From Streptomyces physcomitrii (GTDB lineage Bacteria; Actinomycetota; Actinomycetes; Streptomycetales; Streptomycetaceae), in the NCBI RefSeq assembly GCF_012273655.1, contig NZ_JAAWWP010000015.1, forward strand, positions 1 to 64,000: a stretch of DNA of 64,000 bases. The letters are read 5' to 3'. Made by a program: the position numbers and the translations under genes. Below are positions 37,651 through 45,824 of this stretch, one piece after another. A model generated the notes under the pieces. It ran no database searches, was not told where the DNA came from, and saw only the letters and a list, made by a program, of their open reading frames with translations. Within the stretch, counting starts at the first letter, position 1. Each line of letters opens with the position of its first letter.

Positions 37651-39489
37651 GTGGCCCGGCGCCCCCTCCCCCGCATCCTCAGCAACCCCCGCGCTCAGGT
37701 GGCCCGCAGCCGGGAGCTGGCGCGGACGGCCGCCGACGGTGCCACCGATGTCCTCCACCCGCTCCTGACGATCAGCCGCGGACTGCGCCGACTGGCCGCG
37801 GCGGCCCGTACGAAATGGGCCGAGACTCCCAAGGACCGGCGCGGACCGCTGCTCTTCTTCGTCGCCGCCCTCGTCCTGACCGTCGCCCTCGTGCCGTACG
37901 GCCCGCTGCTCGCCCTCGTCACCCTGATGGCCGCGGCGGGCTGGGCGGGCCGCGCACCGGGGGCCGCCGCCGACGAGCCCGAGGTCCCGCAGGAGGACCG
38001 CACCGTGCGGCTGCAGTCCCTCTACGACGCGCTCGTCCCCCACTTCTCGGTCCCCGAGGACCCGGATCCGCTCTACGCGCACGGCGGCGAGTGGTCGCGG
38101 GCCCTCGGCGACCACGACTTCGACGAGAACGGCCGGGTCAGCAGCCTGACCCTGCGCTATCCCGCCTACTTCCCGGACGGCGACCCGGAGGCGCGCGCCC
38201 GCGTCGAGCAACTCCTGCACGCCAAGGCGGGGCGGGGCCGCGAGTACCACTTCGACTGGGCGCAGGAGGCCAACATCCTCACGCTCACGGTGCTCGCGCC
38301 GCTGCCCACCGACATCGCCGCCCAGCACTTCGTCACCGCGGCGGAGGAGGCGGTCCTCGGCTTCACCGACCCCGGCGCCGTCCGGCGCACCCTGCCCGTC
38401 ACCCGGGACGGCTGCACCGAGGACGTCCCGCCGGTGGTCTGGCGCACCGGCGCCCGCTCCACCGAGCCGCATCTGCTCGCCGTGGGCCAGCCGGGCAGCG
38501 GCACCACGACCCTGCTGCGCTCGCTCGCCCTCCAGGCGCTCGAACAAGGCGAGGTCCTGGTCGTCGAGGGCAGCGGCAGCGGGGAGTACGCCTGCCTGAA
38601 CGGTCGGCCCGGCGTCCTCGCCGTGGAGTGCGGGCTCACCGGTGCGCTCGCCGGGCTGGAATGGGCCGCCCGCGAGACCGAGCGCCGGCTGCTCGCCGCC
38701 AACCGCGCGCGCCAGGCGGGCCAGGCGCCGCCGCCCGACTGCACCCGCCCGCTGTGGATCCTGCTCGACCGGCCCAGCGTGCTCGGACATGTCGCCGCCG
38801 CGGACGGCAGGGGCGATCCCCAGTCGCTGCTCCAGGTCCCGCTGCGGCACGGCAGGGCGGCCCAGGTGACCGTGGTGGTCGCCGAGCAGTTCGACGGACT
38901 CGACGCGCTCGGCGAACCGGTGCTCCAGCACACCAGGGCCCGCGTCGTCCTCGGCCGCACCAACGAGGCCCAGACGCAGCTGGTCCTCGGCCTCCCGCCG
39001 CACACCACCCCCACCGAGGAGATGCCCCCGGGCCGCGGCTACGCCCGCCTCGGCACCGGCCCGGTCCTCCGCCTCCAGGTCCCGGCCACCCCCGACCCGT
39101 ACGACGAGGCCACCAGCGAGACCCACCGAGCGGCGGTACGCGCCCTGCTGCCGGAGGCCGTCCCCGAGGCCGAGCCCGCCGCCGTTCCCGAGACCGCCGC
39201 CGTCCCCGAGACCGCCACCGAAACCGAGACCGCCGCCGAGGCCGGAGCCGAAGCCACGGAACACCTGCCGGAGGCTCCGCCCGGCGGCACGGACACCGCG
39301 GAGCCGGCACAGCCAGTGGAGCCAGCCCAGACGACACAGACGGCACAGACGGCACAGACGGCCCAGACGGCCCAGACGGCCCAGACGGCCCAGACGGCGG
39401 ACCAAGCAGTAGCAGCAGTGCGGGACAAGGCTGCGGTCTCCCGAGCCCCCCGCGCATCCGTGCCCGTACTCGACGGCCCGGGGTCCTGA
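37651..39489 (+). CDS. sffA: SffA, SpoIIIE/FtsK-like DNA translocase-related protein
   Basis: A 612-aa protein with two N-terminal membrane helices (about residues 65-105) and a cytoplasmic RecA-like FtsK/SpoIIIE motor. In S. coelicolor SffA is recruited to sporulation septa by SmeA and helps chromosome segregation into spores. The P-loop GQPGSGTT (residues 279-286) has Thr285 where a Walker A lysine is expected. The ATP-dependent region continues with LWILLDRP (Walker B-like) and VVVAEQFDG. The last 100 residues are acidic and disordered and include eight Thr-Gln-Ala-type repeats. GGAG lies before the GTG. Whether this protein hydrolyses ATP is doubtful from the P-loop alone. Confidence 0.85.
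   Translation: MARRPLPRILSNPRAQVARSRELARTAADGATDVLHPLLTISRGLRRLAAAARTKWAETPKDRRGPLLFFVAALVLTVALVPYGPLLALVTLMAAAGWAGRAPGAAADEPEVPQEDRTVRLQSLYDALVPHFSVPEDPDPLYAHGGEWSRALGDHDFDENGRVSSLTLRYPAYFPDGDPEARARVEQLLHAKAGRGREYHFDWAQEANILTLTVLAPLPTDIAAQHFVTAAEEAVLGFTDPGAVRRTLPVTRDGCTEDVPPVVWRTGARSTEPHLLAVGQPGSGTTTLLRSLALQALEQGEVLVVEGSGSGEYACLNGRPGVLAVECGLTGALAGLEWAARETERRLLAANRARQAGQAPPPDCTRPLWILLDRPSVLGHVAAADGRGDPQSLLQVPLRHGRAAQVTVVVAEQFDGLDALGEPVLQHTRARVVLGRTNEAQTQLVLGLPPHTTPTEEMPPGRGYARLGTGPVLRLQVPATPDPYDEATSETHRAAVRALLPEAVPEAEPAAVPETAAVPETATETETAAEAGAEATEHLPEAPPGGTDTAEPAQPVEPAQTTQTAQTAQTAQTAQTAQTAQTADQAVAAVRDKAAVSRAPRASVPVLDGPGS
39328..39399 (+). repeat. 9-bp in-frame tandem repeat in sffA
   Basis: Eight units of CAGACGGCN encode repeated Gln-Thr-Ala near the C-terminus of SffA. 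The last five units differ only in the third codon position. A period of nine keeps the reading frame, so length can vary without truncating the protein. Confidence 0.9.
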
Positions 39490-39580
39490 AGCATCTACTC
39501 GGCCTCGCCTGGCGGCAGTTGACCTCGGTAGACCGCTGCGGCGCACCCGGTCCGGATCCCCGCCGCCGGGCCCGCGCCCC

Positions 39581-41080
39581 TCAGGCCACGAAGGTCCGCG
39601 GCGACTCGCCGCCGGGCGCCGCGCCGCTCGCCACCAGGCGGGCCGCCGCCGCGAGCCGGGCCGCGGCCTCGTCGGCGACCGCGCCGCCGACCGTGAACGG
39701 CAGCCGTACGAAGCCCTCGAAGGCGCCGTCCACCCCGAAGCGCGGCCCGGAGGGCACCCGCACCCCGACCCGGTCCCCCACCTCGGCGATCCGGGAGCCG
39801 GACAGTCCCCCGGTGCGGACCCAGAGGGTGAGGCCGCCCGCGGGCACCGCGTAGTCCCAGTCGGGGAGTTCGCGGCGCAGGGCGGCGACCAGGGTGTCCC
39901 GGTTCTCCCTGGCCTGGGCCCGGCGCAGGTCGACGGCGGACTCCCAGCCCCCGGTGCTGAGAAGCCAGTTGACGGCGAGCTGTTCGAGGACCGGGGTGCC
40001 GAGGTCGGCGTAGGCGCGGGCCGAGACCAGGCTGCGGATGACGTCCGGGGCGGCCCGCACCCAGCCGATGCGCATCCCGGCCCAGAAGGCCTTGCTGGCC
40101 GAGCCGACCGTGATGACCGTCGAACCCGCGGGGTCGAAGCCGCAGACCGGCCGGGGCATCGGGACGTCCTCGTCGAGGTTCAGCTCGATCATGGTCTCGT
40201 CCACCACGAGCACCGTGCCCGCCGAGCGGGCGGCCTCCACCAGTGCGCGCCGCTGGTCCTCGTCGGCGAGGGCCCCGGTCGGATTGTGGAAGTCGGCGAC
40301 GACATAGGCGAGTCGGGGCGCGGCGTCGCGCAGCACCTGCCGCCAGCGGTCCAGGTCCCAGCCGCCGAGCCCCTCGGCCATGGCGACCGGGACGAGGCGG
40401 GCGCCCGCCTCGCGCATCAGCTGGAGGATGTTGGCGTAGCTGGGCGATTCGACGGCGATGCGCTCGCCGCGTCCGGCGAAGAGGTGGCAGAGCGCGTCGG
40501 TGGCGCCCATGGCTCCGGTGGTGACCATGATCTGCTCGGGCATGGTCGGGATGCCGCGTGCCGTGTACCGCTCGGCGAGCATGGCCCGCAGGGCGGGCAG
40601 TCCGGCGGGGTAGTCGCCGTGGGTGTGCGCGTAGGGCGGCAGTTCCTCCAGGGCGCCCTGCACCGCGCGGGTGAGCCAGGGTTCGGGGGCGGGCAGCGCG
40701 GCGGTGCCGAGGTCGATCACCGAGCCGAGCGCCTCCGGCGGCAGCGGTTCGAGTCCGCGGGCCGGGAGCGGATTGCCCGCCGGTACCGCGGTCCAACTCC
40801 CCGCGCCCCGCCGGGACTCCAGGAAGCCCTCGGTGCGCAGCGCCTCGTAGGCGGCGGCGACGGTGGTACGGCTGACGCTGAGCGCGAGGGCGAGTTCGCG
40901 CTCGGCGGGCAGGCGGGCGGCGACCGGCACCCGGCCCTCCAGGACGAGCAGGCGGATCCCGTCGGCCAGCGAGCGGTAGGCCGGGGGGCGGCGCGAGCCC
41001 GGACCCGCGGGCCGGCTCTGCTGGGAGGTGAGCAGCCGGGCGAGCTGGGTCGAGCCGACCGCCGAGGTCCACTGCGCCAT
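39581..41080 (-). CDS. MocR-type regulator (GntR winged helix fused to aminotransferase domain)
   Basis: MocR/PdxR proteins join an N-terminal GntR-type winged helix (AYRSLADGIRLLVLEGRVPVAARLPAERELALALSVSRTTVAAAYEALRTEG) to a fold-type I aminotransferase domain. The latter is intact here, with HNPTG and the PLP-lysine segment TVGSASKAFWAGMRIGWVR. Typically they sense PLP or amino compounds and activate or repress a neighbouring gene. The 499-aa frame starts at ATG 41080. It is divergent from a YczE-like membrane protein gene, a frequent MocR partner, and the short region between them has phased direct repeats that could be the operator. Confidence 0.92.
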   Translation of the reverse strand: MAQWTSAVGSTQLARLLTSQQSRPAGPGSRRPPAYRSLADGIRLLVLEGRVPVAARLPAERELALALSVSRTTVAAAYEALRTEGFLESRRGAGSWTAVPAGNPLPARGLEPLPPEALGSVIDLGTAALPAPEPWLTRAVQGALEELPPYAHTHGDYPAGLPALRAMLAERYTARGIPTMPEQIMVTTGAMGATDALCHLFAGRGERIAVESPSYANILQLMREAGARLVPVAMAEGLGGWDLDRWRQVLRDAAPRLAYVVADFHNPTGALADEDQRRALVEAARSAGTVLVVDETMIELNLDEDVPMPRPVCGFDPAGSTVITVGSASKAFWAGMRIGWVRAAPDVIRSLVSARAYADLGTPVLEQLAVNWLLSTGGWESAVDLRRAQARENRDTLVAALRRELPDWDYAVPAGGLTLWVRTGGLSGSRIAEVGDRVGVRVPSGPRFGVDGAFEGFVRLPFTVGGAVADEAAARLAAAARLVASGAAPGGESPRTFVA

Positions 41081-41101
41081 GGAAATCAGTCCACCTTCCC
41101 C

Positions 41102-41131
41102 GGATTGGCCATGGATGGCCCTGGATTCACC
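41102..41131. promoter_or_regulatory. Phased direct repeats, candidate MocR operator
   Basis: GGATTGGCC (41102-41110), GGATGGCCC (41113-41121) and GGATTCACC (41123-41131) recur at 10-11-base spacing, close to one helical turn. MocR/PdxR regulators often bind direct repeats between themselves and the divergent target, and this is exactly that position. The TGGCCA/CCATGG overlap also gives a small palindrome. Confidence 0.45.
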
Positions 41132-41193
41132 GCCACAGAGTGTCACGGGTCGGGCCACTTCCACCACCGCAGCCGTCACCCTGGGGGTTCCTC

Positions 41194-41949
41194 TTGTCCG
41201 CCGTACCCGGTCCTCGCGCCACCGCCGACCCCCCGGCCGCCGCCGCGGCGCCTGCCCCGGAACCCTCCCCGGAGGCCGCGCGCGCCCCGGGCCCCGACCT
41301 CCCCGGAGCCCGGCTGCCGCGCCGCCTCGTCCAGCTCTACGCGGGACTCGCGCTCTACGGGGCCAGCTCCGCCCTCCTGGTGGCCGCGGGACTGGGTCTG
41401 GAGCCCTGGGGCGTACTGCACCAGGGGCTGGCCGAGCGGAGCGGTCTGTCGATCGGGGTGGTCTCGATCCTCGTCGGGGCGGTGGTGCTGCTGCTCTGGG
41501 TCCCGCTCCGGCAGCGGCCCGGACTCGGCACCGTCTCCAATGTGTTCGTGGTCGGCCTCGCCATGGACGGCACCCTCGCGCTGCTCCCCTCGCCGGACGC
41601 GCTCGCCGTACGGATCCCGCTGCTCCTGGCCGGCATCGCCCTCAACGGACTGGCCACCGGCCTCTATATCGCCGCCGCCTTCGGCCCCGGCCCCCGCGAC
41701 GGCCTGATGACCGGTCTGCACCGGCGCAGCGGGGTCTCGATCCGCCTGGCGCGCACCGGGGTCGAGGTCGCGGTGGTCGCCACCGGGTTCGTCCTCGGCG
41801 GCGCGGTCGGCGCCGGGACGGTGGCCTACGCCCTGGCCATCGGCCCGCTCGCCCAGTTCTTCCTGCGCCGTCTCGCCGCCCCCGGGTCCCCGGGGGTCGG
41901 CACGGTCGTCGCCGGGCGGACACCCCGCCGGTCCATACTGCGGCGGTGA
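41194..41949 (+). CDS. YczE/YyaS-like integral membrane protein
   Basis: A 251-aa protein with about five transmembrane helices after a Pro/Ala-rich N-terminal 50 residues. LYAGLALYGASSALLVAAGLGLEPWGVLHQGLAERSGLSIG and LGTVSNVFVVGLAMDGTLAL match the YczE family, whose members are often linked to MocR regulators and whose function is not known. The start is uncertain: TTG 41194 has GGGGG upstream, while an in-frame GTG at 41140 lacks a ribosome binding site. It overlaps the next gene by four bases (GTGA). The region between it and the MocR gene is short and probably regulates both. Confidence 0.82.
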   Translation: MSAVPGPRATADPPAAAAAPAPEPSPEAARAPGPDLPGARLPRRLVQLYAGLALYGASSALLVAAGLGLEPWGVLHQGLAERSGLSIGVVSILVGAVVLLLWVPLRQRPGLGTVSNVFVVGLAMDGTLALLPSPDALAVRIPLLLAGIALNGLATGLYIAAAFGPGPRDGLMTGLHRRSGVSIRLARTGVEVAVVATGFVLGGAVGAGTVAYALAIGPLAQFFLRRLAAPGSPGVGTVVAGRTPRRSILRR

Positions 41950-42713
41950 CCGCCGAGCCCCGCCACCCCTACCTGGACCACCCCGGGCCGATCCCCTTCG
42001 CCCACCGCGGCGGTACGGCCGAGGGGCTGGAGAACACGGCCGCCGCCTTCCGCCGCGCGCTGGCCCTGGGTTACCGCTATCTGGAGACGGACGTCCACCT
42101 CACCCGGGACGGCGAGCTGGTCGCCTTCCACGACGCCGCCCTGGACCGGCTCACCGACGCCTCGGGCCGGATCGCCGAACTGCCCTGGGCCGAGGTGCGG
42201 CGGGCCAGGGTGGCGGGCCGGGAGCCCATCCCGCTCTTCGCGGATCTGGTGGCGGAGTTCCCCGAGGCCCGCTGGAACGTGGACGTGAAGGCGGAGGCCG
42301 CCCTCACCCCCTTCCTCGACCTGGTCCGCGCGGCCGGGCTCTGGGACCGGATCTGCCTCGGCTCCTTCTCCGAGAGCCGCGTCGCCCGGGCCCAGCGGCT
42401 CTGCGGTCCCCGCCTGGCGACCTCGTACGGCACCGCGGGTGTCCTCGGGCTGCGGGCGCGCTCGTTCGGTCTGCCCTGGCCGGTGCGGGGGACGGCGGTC
42501 TGCGCGCAGGTGCCCGAGTCGCAGTACGGTGTCCCGGTGGTGGACCGGCGCTTCGTGCGCGGCGCCCATGCCCGGGGCCTCCAGGTCCACGTCTGGACGG
42601 TCAACGAGGCGGAGCGCATGCACCGGCTGCTGGATCTCGGGGTGGACGCCGTGATGACCGACCGGCTCGACGTGCTCAGAGCGGTCTTCGAGGAGCGCGG
42701 GATCTGGGTCTGA
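41946..42713 (+). CDS. Glycerophosphodiester phosphodiesterase
   Basis: GDPD enzymes cleave glycerophosphodiesters to glycerol-3-phosphate and an alcohol. The 255-aa sequence has the catalytic FAHRGGTAEGLENTAAAF, the metal-binding YLETDVHLTRDGELVAFHD and the C-terminal LQVHVWTVNEAERM. The GTG start overlaps the YczE-like gene stop (GTGA). No signal peptide is present, so it is cytoplasmic, unlike secreted GlpQ. An insert around LATSYGTAGVLGLRARSF is typical of the actinobacterial subgroup. It is the last gene of a two-gene unit. Confidence 0.92.
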   Translation: MTAEPRHPYLDHPGPIPFAHRGGTAEGLENTAAAFRRALALGYRYLETDVHLTRDGELVAFHDAALDRLTDASGRIAELPWAEVRRARVAGREPIPLFADLVAEFPEARWNVDVKAEAALTPFLDLVRAAGLWDRICLGSFSESRVARAQRLCGPRLATSYGTAGVLGLRARSFGLPWPVRGTAVCAQVPESQYGVPVVDRRFVRGAHARGLQVHVWTVNEAERMHRLLDLGVDAVMTDRLDVLRAVFEERGIWV

Positions 42714-43009
42714 GTCCCCGGTCCGGCCGAGGCCCGAGGAAGTTTCACCAAGACTCCACGGAGGTCTTCCGTACGCCCGCCGAGCGGCGATTTCGCCTCA
42801 CCGACGGCACGACGCGCGACCGGGACCCGGCGAAGGATTTAGCGTCCGACGCCAAAGGCCGGTAGTGTACGCCCTTGGCCTGCAAGCCGTACCGTTACTG
42901 CGTGTCAAAGACGAAGAAGCGCTGGGTGACATCTCCCGCTAGATGTGACAAACCGGGCGGCTGTGGGTAAAACAAGGGGCGGCTACGACGGCGACACATG
43001 ACCCTGACG
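42714..43009. other. Intergenic region before rbpA
   Basis: It contains a bulged hairpin near 42750-42770 (AAGACTCC/GGAGGTCTT) that may end the GDPD transcript. TTAGCG and TAGTGT, 18 bases apart near 42839-42868, form a possible vegetative promoter for rbpA. A six-base inverted repeat ACATCT/AGATGT lies near 42929-42948. None of these is strong on its own. The sigma-R promoter is listed separately. Confidence 0.35.
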
Positions 43010-43035
43010 GGAATCTTTACCGCCGACCGGACGTT
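43010..43035 (+). promoter_or_regulatory. Sigma-R type promoter of rbpA, GGAAT-N18-GTT
   Basis: GGAAT (43010-43014) and GTT (43033-43035) are separated by exactly 18 bases, a full match to the consensus of the thiol-oxidative stress sigma factor SigR of Streptomyces. The start codon of rbpA lies about 60 bases downstream. In S. coelicolor rbpA is known to be induced by disulphide stress under SigR, so the match is functionally expected. Confidence 0.85.
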
Positions 43036-43096
43036 GACCGGATGACGACGACAGCGACACCTGTCCTGTGGGCGACAAGCCCGGGAGGCACGATTC

Positions 43097-43471
43097 ATGA
43101 GTGAGCGAGCTCTTCGCGGCACGCGCCTCGTGGTGACCAGCTACGAGACCGACCGCGGCATCGACCTGGCCCCGCGCCAGGCCGTGGAGTACGCCTGCGA
43201 GAAGGGGCACCGTTTCGAGATGCCCTTCTCGGTGGAGGCGGAAATCCCGCCGGAGTGGGAGTGCAAGGTCTGTGGGGCCCAGGCACTCCTCGTCGACGGC
43301 GACGGTCCGGAGGAGAAGAAGGCGAAGCCCGCGCGTACACACTGGGACATGCTGATGGAACGGCGTACCCGTGAGGAGCTGGAAGAGGTGCTCGCCGAGC
43401 GTCTCGCGGTTCTGCGCTCCGGTGCGATGAACATCGCCGTACACCCGCGGGACAGCCGCAAGTCCGCCTGA
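43097..43471 (+). CDS. rbpA: RNA polymerase-binding protein RbpA
   Basis: RbpA binds RNA polymerase and group 1/2 sigma factors and stabilises open promoter complexes; it also affects rifampicin tolerance. The 124-aa protein is full length: basic N-terminal tail, core domain with zinc-type residues Cys34, His38, Cys56 and Cys59 (YACEKGHRF...WECKVCG), basic linker (KKAKPARTHWDMLMERR) and the sigma-interacting helix REELEEVLAERLAVLRSG. GGGAGG precedes the ATG. It is monocistronic, behind a SigR promoter and before a strong hairpin. Streptomyces may encode a second paralogue (RbpB) elsewhere; the zinc residues here point to RbpA. Confidence 0.96.
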   Translation: MSERALRGTRLVVTSYETDRGIDLAPRQAVEYACEKGHRFEMPFSVEAEIPPEWECKVCGAQALLVDGDGPEEKKAKPARTHWDMLMERRTREELEEVLAERLAVLRSGAMNIAVHPRDSRKSA

Positions 43472-43541
43472 TCCTCGGCGGATCACCGGCGGGACACGAC
43501 AGTCCCCGGAGATCGACAAGCGCACGACGAACAAGAGCACG

Positions 43542-43597
43542 ACGAGAGAGCCGCGGGCCGCGCACACACCGTGTGACGGGGGCCGCGGCTCTCTCGT
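43542..43597. terminator. Terminator hairpin after rbpA
   Basis: A perfect 15-bp inverted repeat, ACGAGAGAGCCGCGG (43542-43556) and CCGCGGCTCTCTCGT (43583-43597), with a 26-base loop. It lies about 70 bases after the rbpA stop and between rbpA and the convergent fxsA gene, so it can act on both strands. Confidence 0.85.
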
Positions 43598-43715
43598 GTG
43601 CGTCCCACGGCTCCTCGTGTGCGTGAGCATGCGCGTATGCGTGCGCGTGAGTCGGCCCTCGTTCGCGTACGCGTCCGCCTCCCCGCCACCGCGCGGCCGC
43701 AGGCGGGGCGGTGGT

Positions 43716-44288
43716 TCAGGGGGCGAGCGGCGGCCGCGGGTCCTGCTCGGGGCCGGTGGGCTCCTCGTCCCTGATGACCTCGCCCTGGACGACCTTGCCG
43801 TCCGGCCGGTACATCCGGGCACGGCGGAGCGGGTCCCCGAGACCGCCCGCGGCGGCCCGGTCCACGCGCCGCTCCATGGCCTTCTCGGCGCTCCGGCCGA
43901 GCGAGCCGCGCACCGGCGGCAGGAGCAGCAGCAGTCCGGCGAGGTCGGAGAGGAAGCCGGGCAGGATGAGCAGCAGCCCGGCGAGCATCGCGAAGGCATT
44001 GCCCTCGCTGCGTCCGGCGACGGCCGGAGCGGCACCGGACTGCTGCTGCTGCACGATCTCGGAGAGCCTGCTCATGGCCCTGCGCCCGGCGCGCTTGACG
44101 ACCATGGCGCCGAGGACGGCACCGGCGAGCAGCAGCAGGAACACGGTGACCCCGCCCGCGGCCTCCGCGACCAGGGTCAGCAGCCAGATCTCCAGGACCA
44201 GCCAGGCGGCGATGCCCAGCGGGACGAATCTGCGCGCCCGGGGGCGCCGCGGGCGCGGGGCGGAGGAAGCCGAGGTGCCTGTGGTCAT
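43716..44288 (-). CDS. fxsA: FxsA family membrane protein
   Basis: A 190-aa protein with four hydrophobic segments (about residues 22-44, 46-64, 98-112 and 114-126). FVPLGIAAWLVLEIWLL and AMLAGLLLILPGFLSDLAGLLLLLPPVR are hallmarks of FxsA/YtzA cytoplasmic membrane proteins. E. coli FxsA interferes with phage T7 exclusion by F; the normal role is unknown. The C-terminal 60 residues are hydrophilic. It is convergent with rbpA and lies downstream of ppm1 on the other side. The upstream gap contains repeated GTGGCCGCTCGCG and the hairpin CTCGCG-TGA-CGCGAG. Confidence 0.92.
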   Translation of the reverse strand: MTTGTSASSAPRPRRPRARRFVPLGIAAWLVLEIWLLTLVAEAAGGVTVFLLLLAGAVLGAMVVKRAGRRAMSRLSEIVQQQQSGAAPAVAGRSEGNAFAMLAGLLLILPGFLSDLAGLLLLLPPVRGSLGRSAEKAMERRVDRAAAGGLGDPLRRARMYRPDGKVVQGEVIRDEEPTGPEQDPRPPLAP

Positions 44289-44460
44289 GGTTCCAGTGTG
44301 CCTGGCTCCCGCTCTGTGCGGGATAAGGAGCGGTCGTCCCCGAGACCGCTCCTGAGACGGGTGGCCGCTCGCGTGACGCGAGTGGCCGCTCGCGGCCTGG
44401 CGGTCAGCCCTGGCCCGGGAGGCCGGTCGCAGGGCGCGGGCGCGGTCCCGGAACGGGCGG

Positions 44461-45285
44461 TCAGCCCTTGGCCGCCGTGCCGTCGCCGTCCGCCGTGGAC
44501 TCGCCGCGGCCCGCGATCCGGCCGAGGCGCCCCTGCACGCCCCAGACGGTGACCCGCCACAGCGCCTCGACGACGATGTCGCGGCTCATCTTGGAGTCGC
44601 CGTGCACCCGCTCGACGAAGGTGATCGGGACCTCCACCACGTGGTAGCCCGCCTTGACCGCGCGCCGGGCCAGGTCGACCTGGAAGCAGTACCCCTGGGA
44701 GGCCACCTCGCCGAGCCCGAGGCCCTCCAGGGTCGCCCGGCGGAAGGCCCGGAACCCGCCGGTGACATCGCGGATCGGCACGTCCAGCATCAGCCGGGAG
44801 TAGGTGCTGCCGCCGCGGGAGATGAACTCGCGGTACTTCGGCCAGTTCACCGCGCGGCCGCCCGGCACCCAGCGCGAGCCGAGGACGAGGTCGGCGCCGC
44901 CGAGCGCGGTCAGCAGCCGGGGCAGTTCCTCGGGCTGGTGGGAGCCGTCGGCGTCCATCTCGATCAGTACGCCGTAGTCGCGCTCCAGGCCCCAGCGGAA
45001 GCCCGCGAGATAGGCGGCGCCGAGCCCTTCCTTGCCCTTGCGGTGCAGTACATGGACCTGCTCGTCGGAGGCGGCGAACTCGTCGGCGAGCTTGCCGGTG
45101 CCGTCGGGGCTGTTGTCGTCCGCGACCAGGACGTGCGCCTCGGGGACGGCCTCCCGTACCCGGCCGAGGATCGCGAGGATGTTCTCGGCCTCGTTGTAGG
45201 TCGGGATGATCACCAGGGCGGTGCCCAGCGGGCCGAACCTCTTGTCCCGGTCCTGTGCCGCCAAGGACTCGTCGCCGTCGCTCAC
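44461..45285 (-). CDS. ppm1: Polyprenol-phosphate-mannose synthase (GT2)
   Basis: Ppm transfers mannose from GDP-mannose to polyprenol phosphate on the cytoplasmic membrane face, giving the donor for protein O-mannosylation and cell-envelope mannosides. The 274-aa protein has VIIPTYNEAENI, DDNSPDGTG, KGKEGLGAAYLAGF, the metal-binding EMDADGSHQPEE and the characteristic VTGGFRAFRR, SQGYCFQVDLARRA and FVERVHGDSKMSR segments. It is a single-domain enzyme with no fused apolipoprotein N-acyltransferase as in Mycobacterium, and lacks transmembrane helices. AAGGGGC precedes the GTG. In S. coelicolor this gene is needed for phage phiC31 infection through glycoprotein mannosylation. Confidence 0.92.
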   Translation of the reverse strand: MSDGDESLAAQDRDKRFGPLGTALVIIPTYNEAENILAILGRVREAVPEAHVLVADDNSPDGTGKLADEFAASDEQVHVLHRKGKEGLGAAYLAGFRWGLERDYGVLIEMDADGSHQPEELPRLLTALGGADLVLGSRWVPGGRAVNWPKYREFISRGGSTYSRLMLDVPIRDVTGGFRAFRRATLEGLGLGEVASQGYCFQVDLARRAVKAGYHVVEVPITFVERVHGDSKMSRDIVVEALWRVTVWGVQGRLGRIAGRGESTADGDGTAAKG

Positions 45286-45824
45286 TGCTGCCCCTTCGTC
45301 TCCGTACGCGGGGACCCACCTTAGTCGTCCCCGGTGGGAGCGCCGTGACGGCAGGTGCGGGGCCGAGGGCCCGCGGGGCGGCGGGCAGCGGATCGGGGCC
45401 CGGCGCTCTTCGGGCCGACCTGGGACCCGCTGGCTGCGGATCGACCGAAAGCCGTTGTCTACTGAGCGGCCGGGCCCCACCCGGGTCACACCCTCCCCCA
45501 AGCTCTCCGCGAGCTGGGAGGGACTCCCAGCCGGCCGGAACGCTCCCTCGCGGCGCAGCCGCGACGGCTGGGCCTGGCTCCCAGTGCTGGTGGGCCGGTG
45601 CGGCACACCACACTCGATGATCCAGCGGCACGCGAAGGCCGCGGGGGATGTTCTCCGGTCGGATGTCCTGTGGTGGACCTGGCCGAAACTACCCGCTCAC
45701 CAAGCCTTCCTGTCAACAGCCGTGCAGCCTGCGGCGTTTCGCGATCAGAGCTGGTCAGCCCCGAGAAGGCGCTGATATCAAGAGCTGCGGCGCACAGGGG
45801 CGTTGCCCGTCCGGCCCGGCCGGA
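45286..45824. other. Intergenic gap with two hairpins
   Basis: A 539-base gap between ppm1 and the amidohydrolase gene (both minus strand). An imperfect inverted repeat at 45491-45522 (CCCTCCC...AGCTC and GAGCTGGGAGGG) resembles hairpins that recur in Streptomyces intergenic regions. TCGCGGC-GCA-GCCGCGA at 45548-45564 is a perfect 7-bp hairpin. No frame with convincing coding character and no tRNA fold is visible; the ORFs present are GC-driven. Confidence 0.4.

Noticed and set aside
37383..39489. Conjugative element (small membrane protein plus FtsK/TraB-like ATPase)
   Set aside because: No integrase, replication or transfer genes or attachment site occur nearby, and the pair fits smeA-sffA of sporulation better.
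45286..45824. Small genes in the gap before the amidohydrolase
   Set aside because: All frames there lack ribosome binding sites or recognisable content and overlap hairpins.
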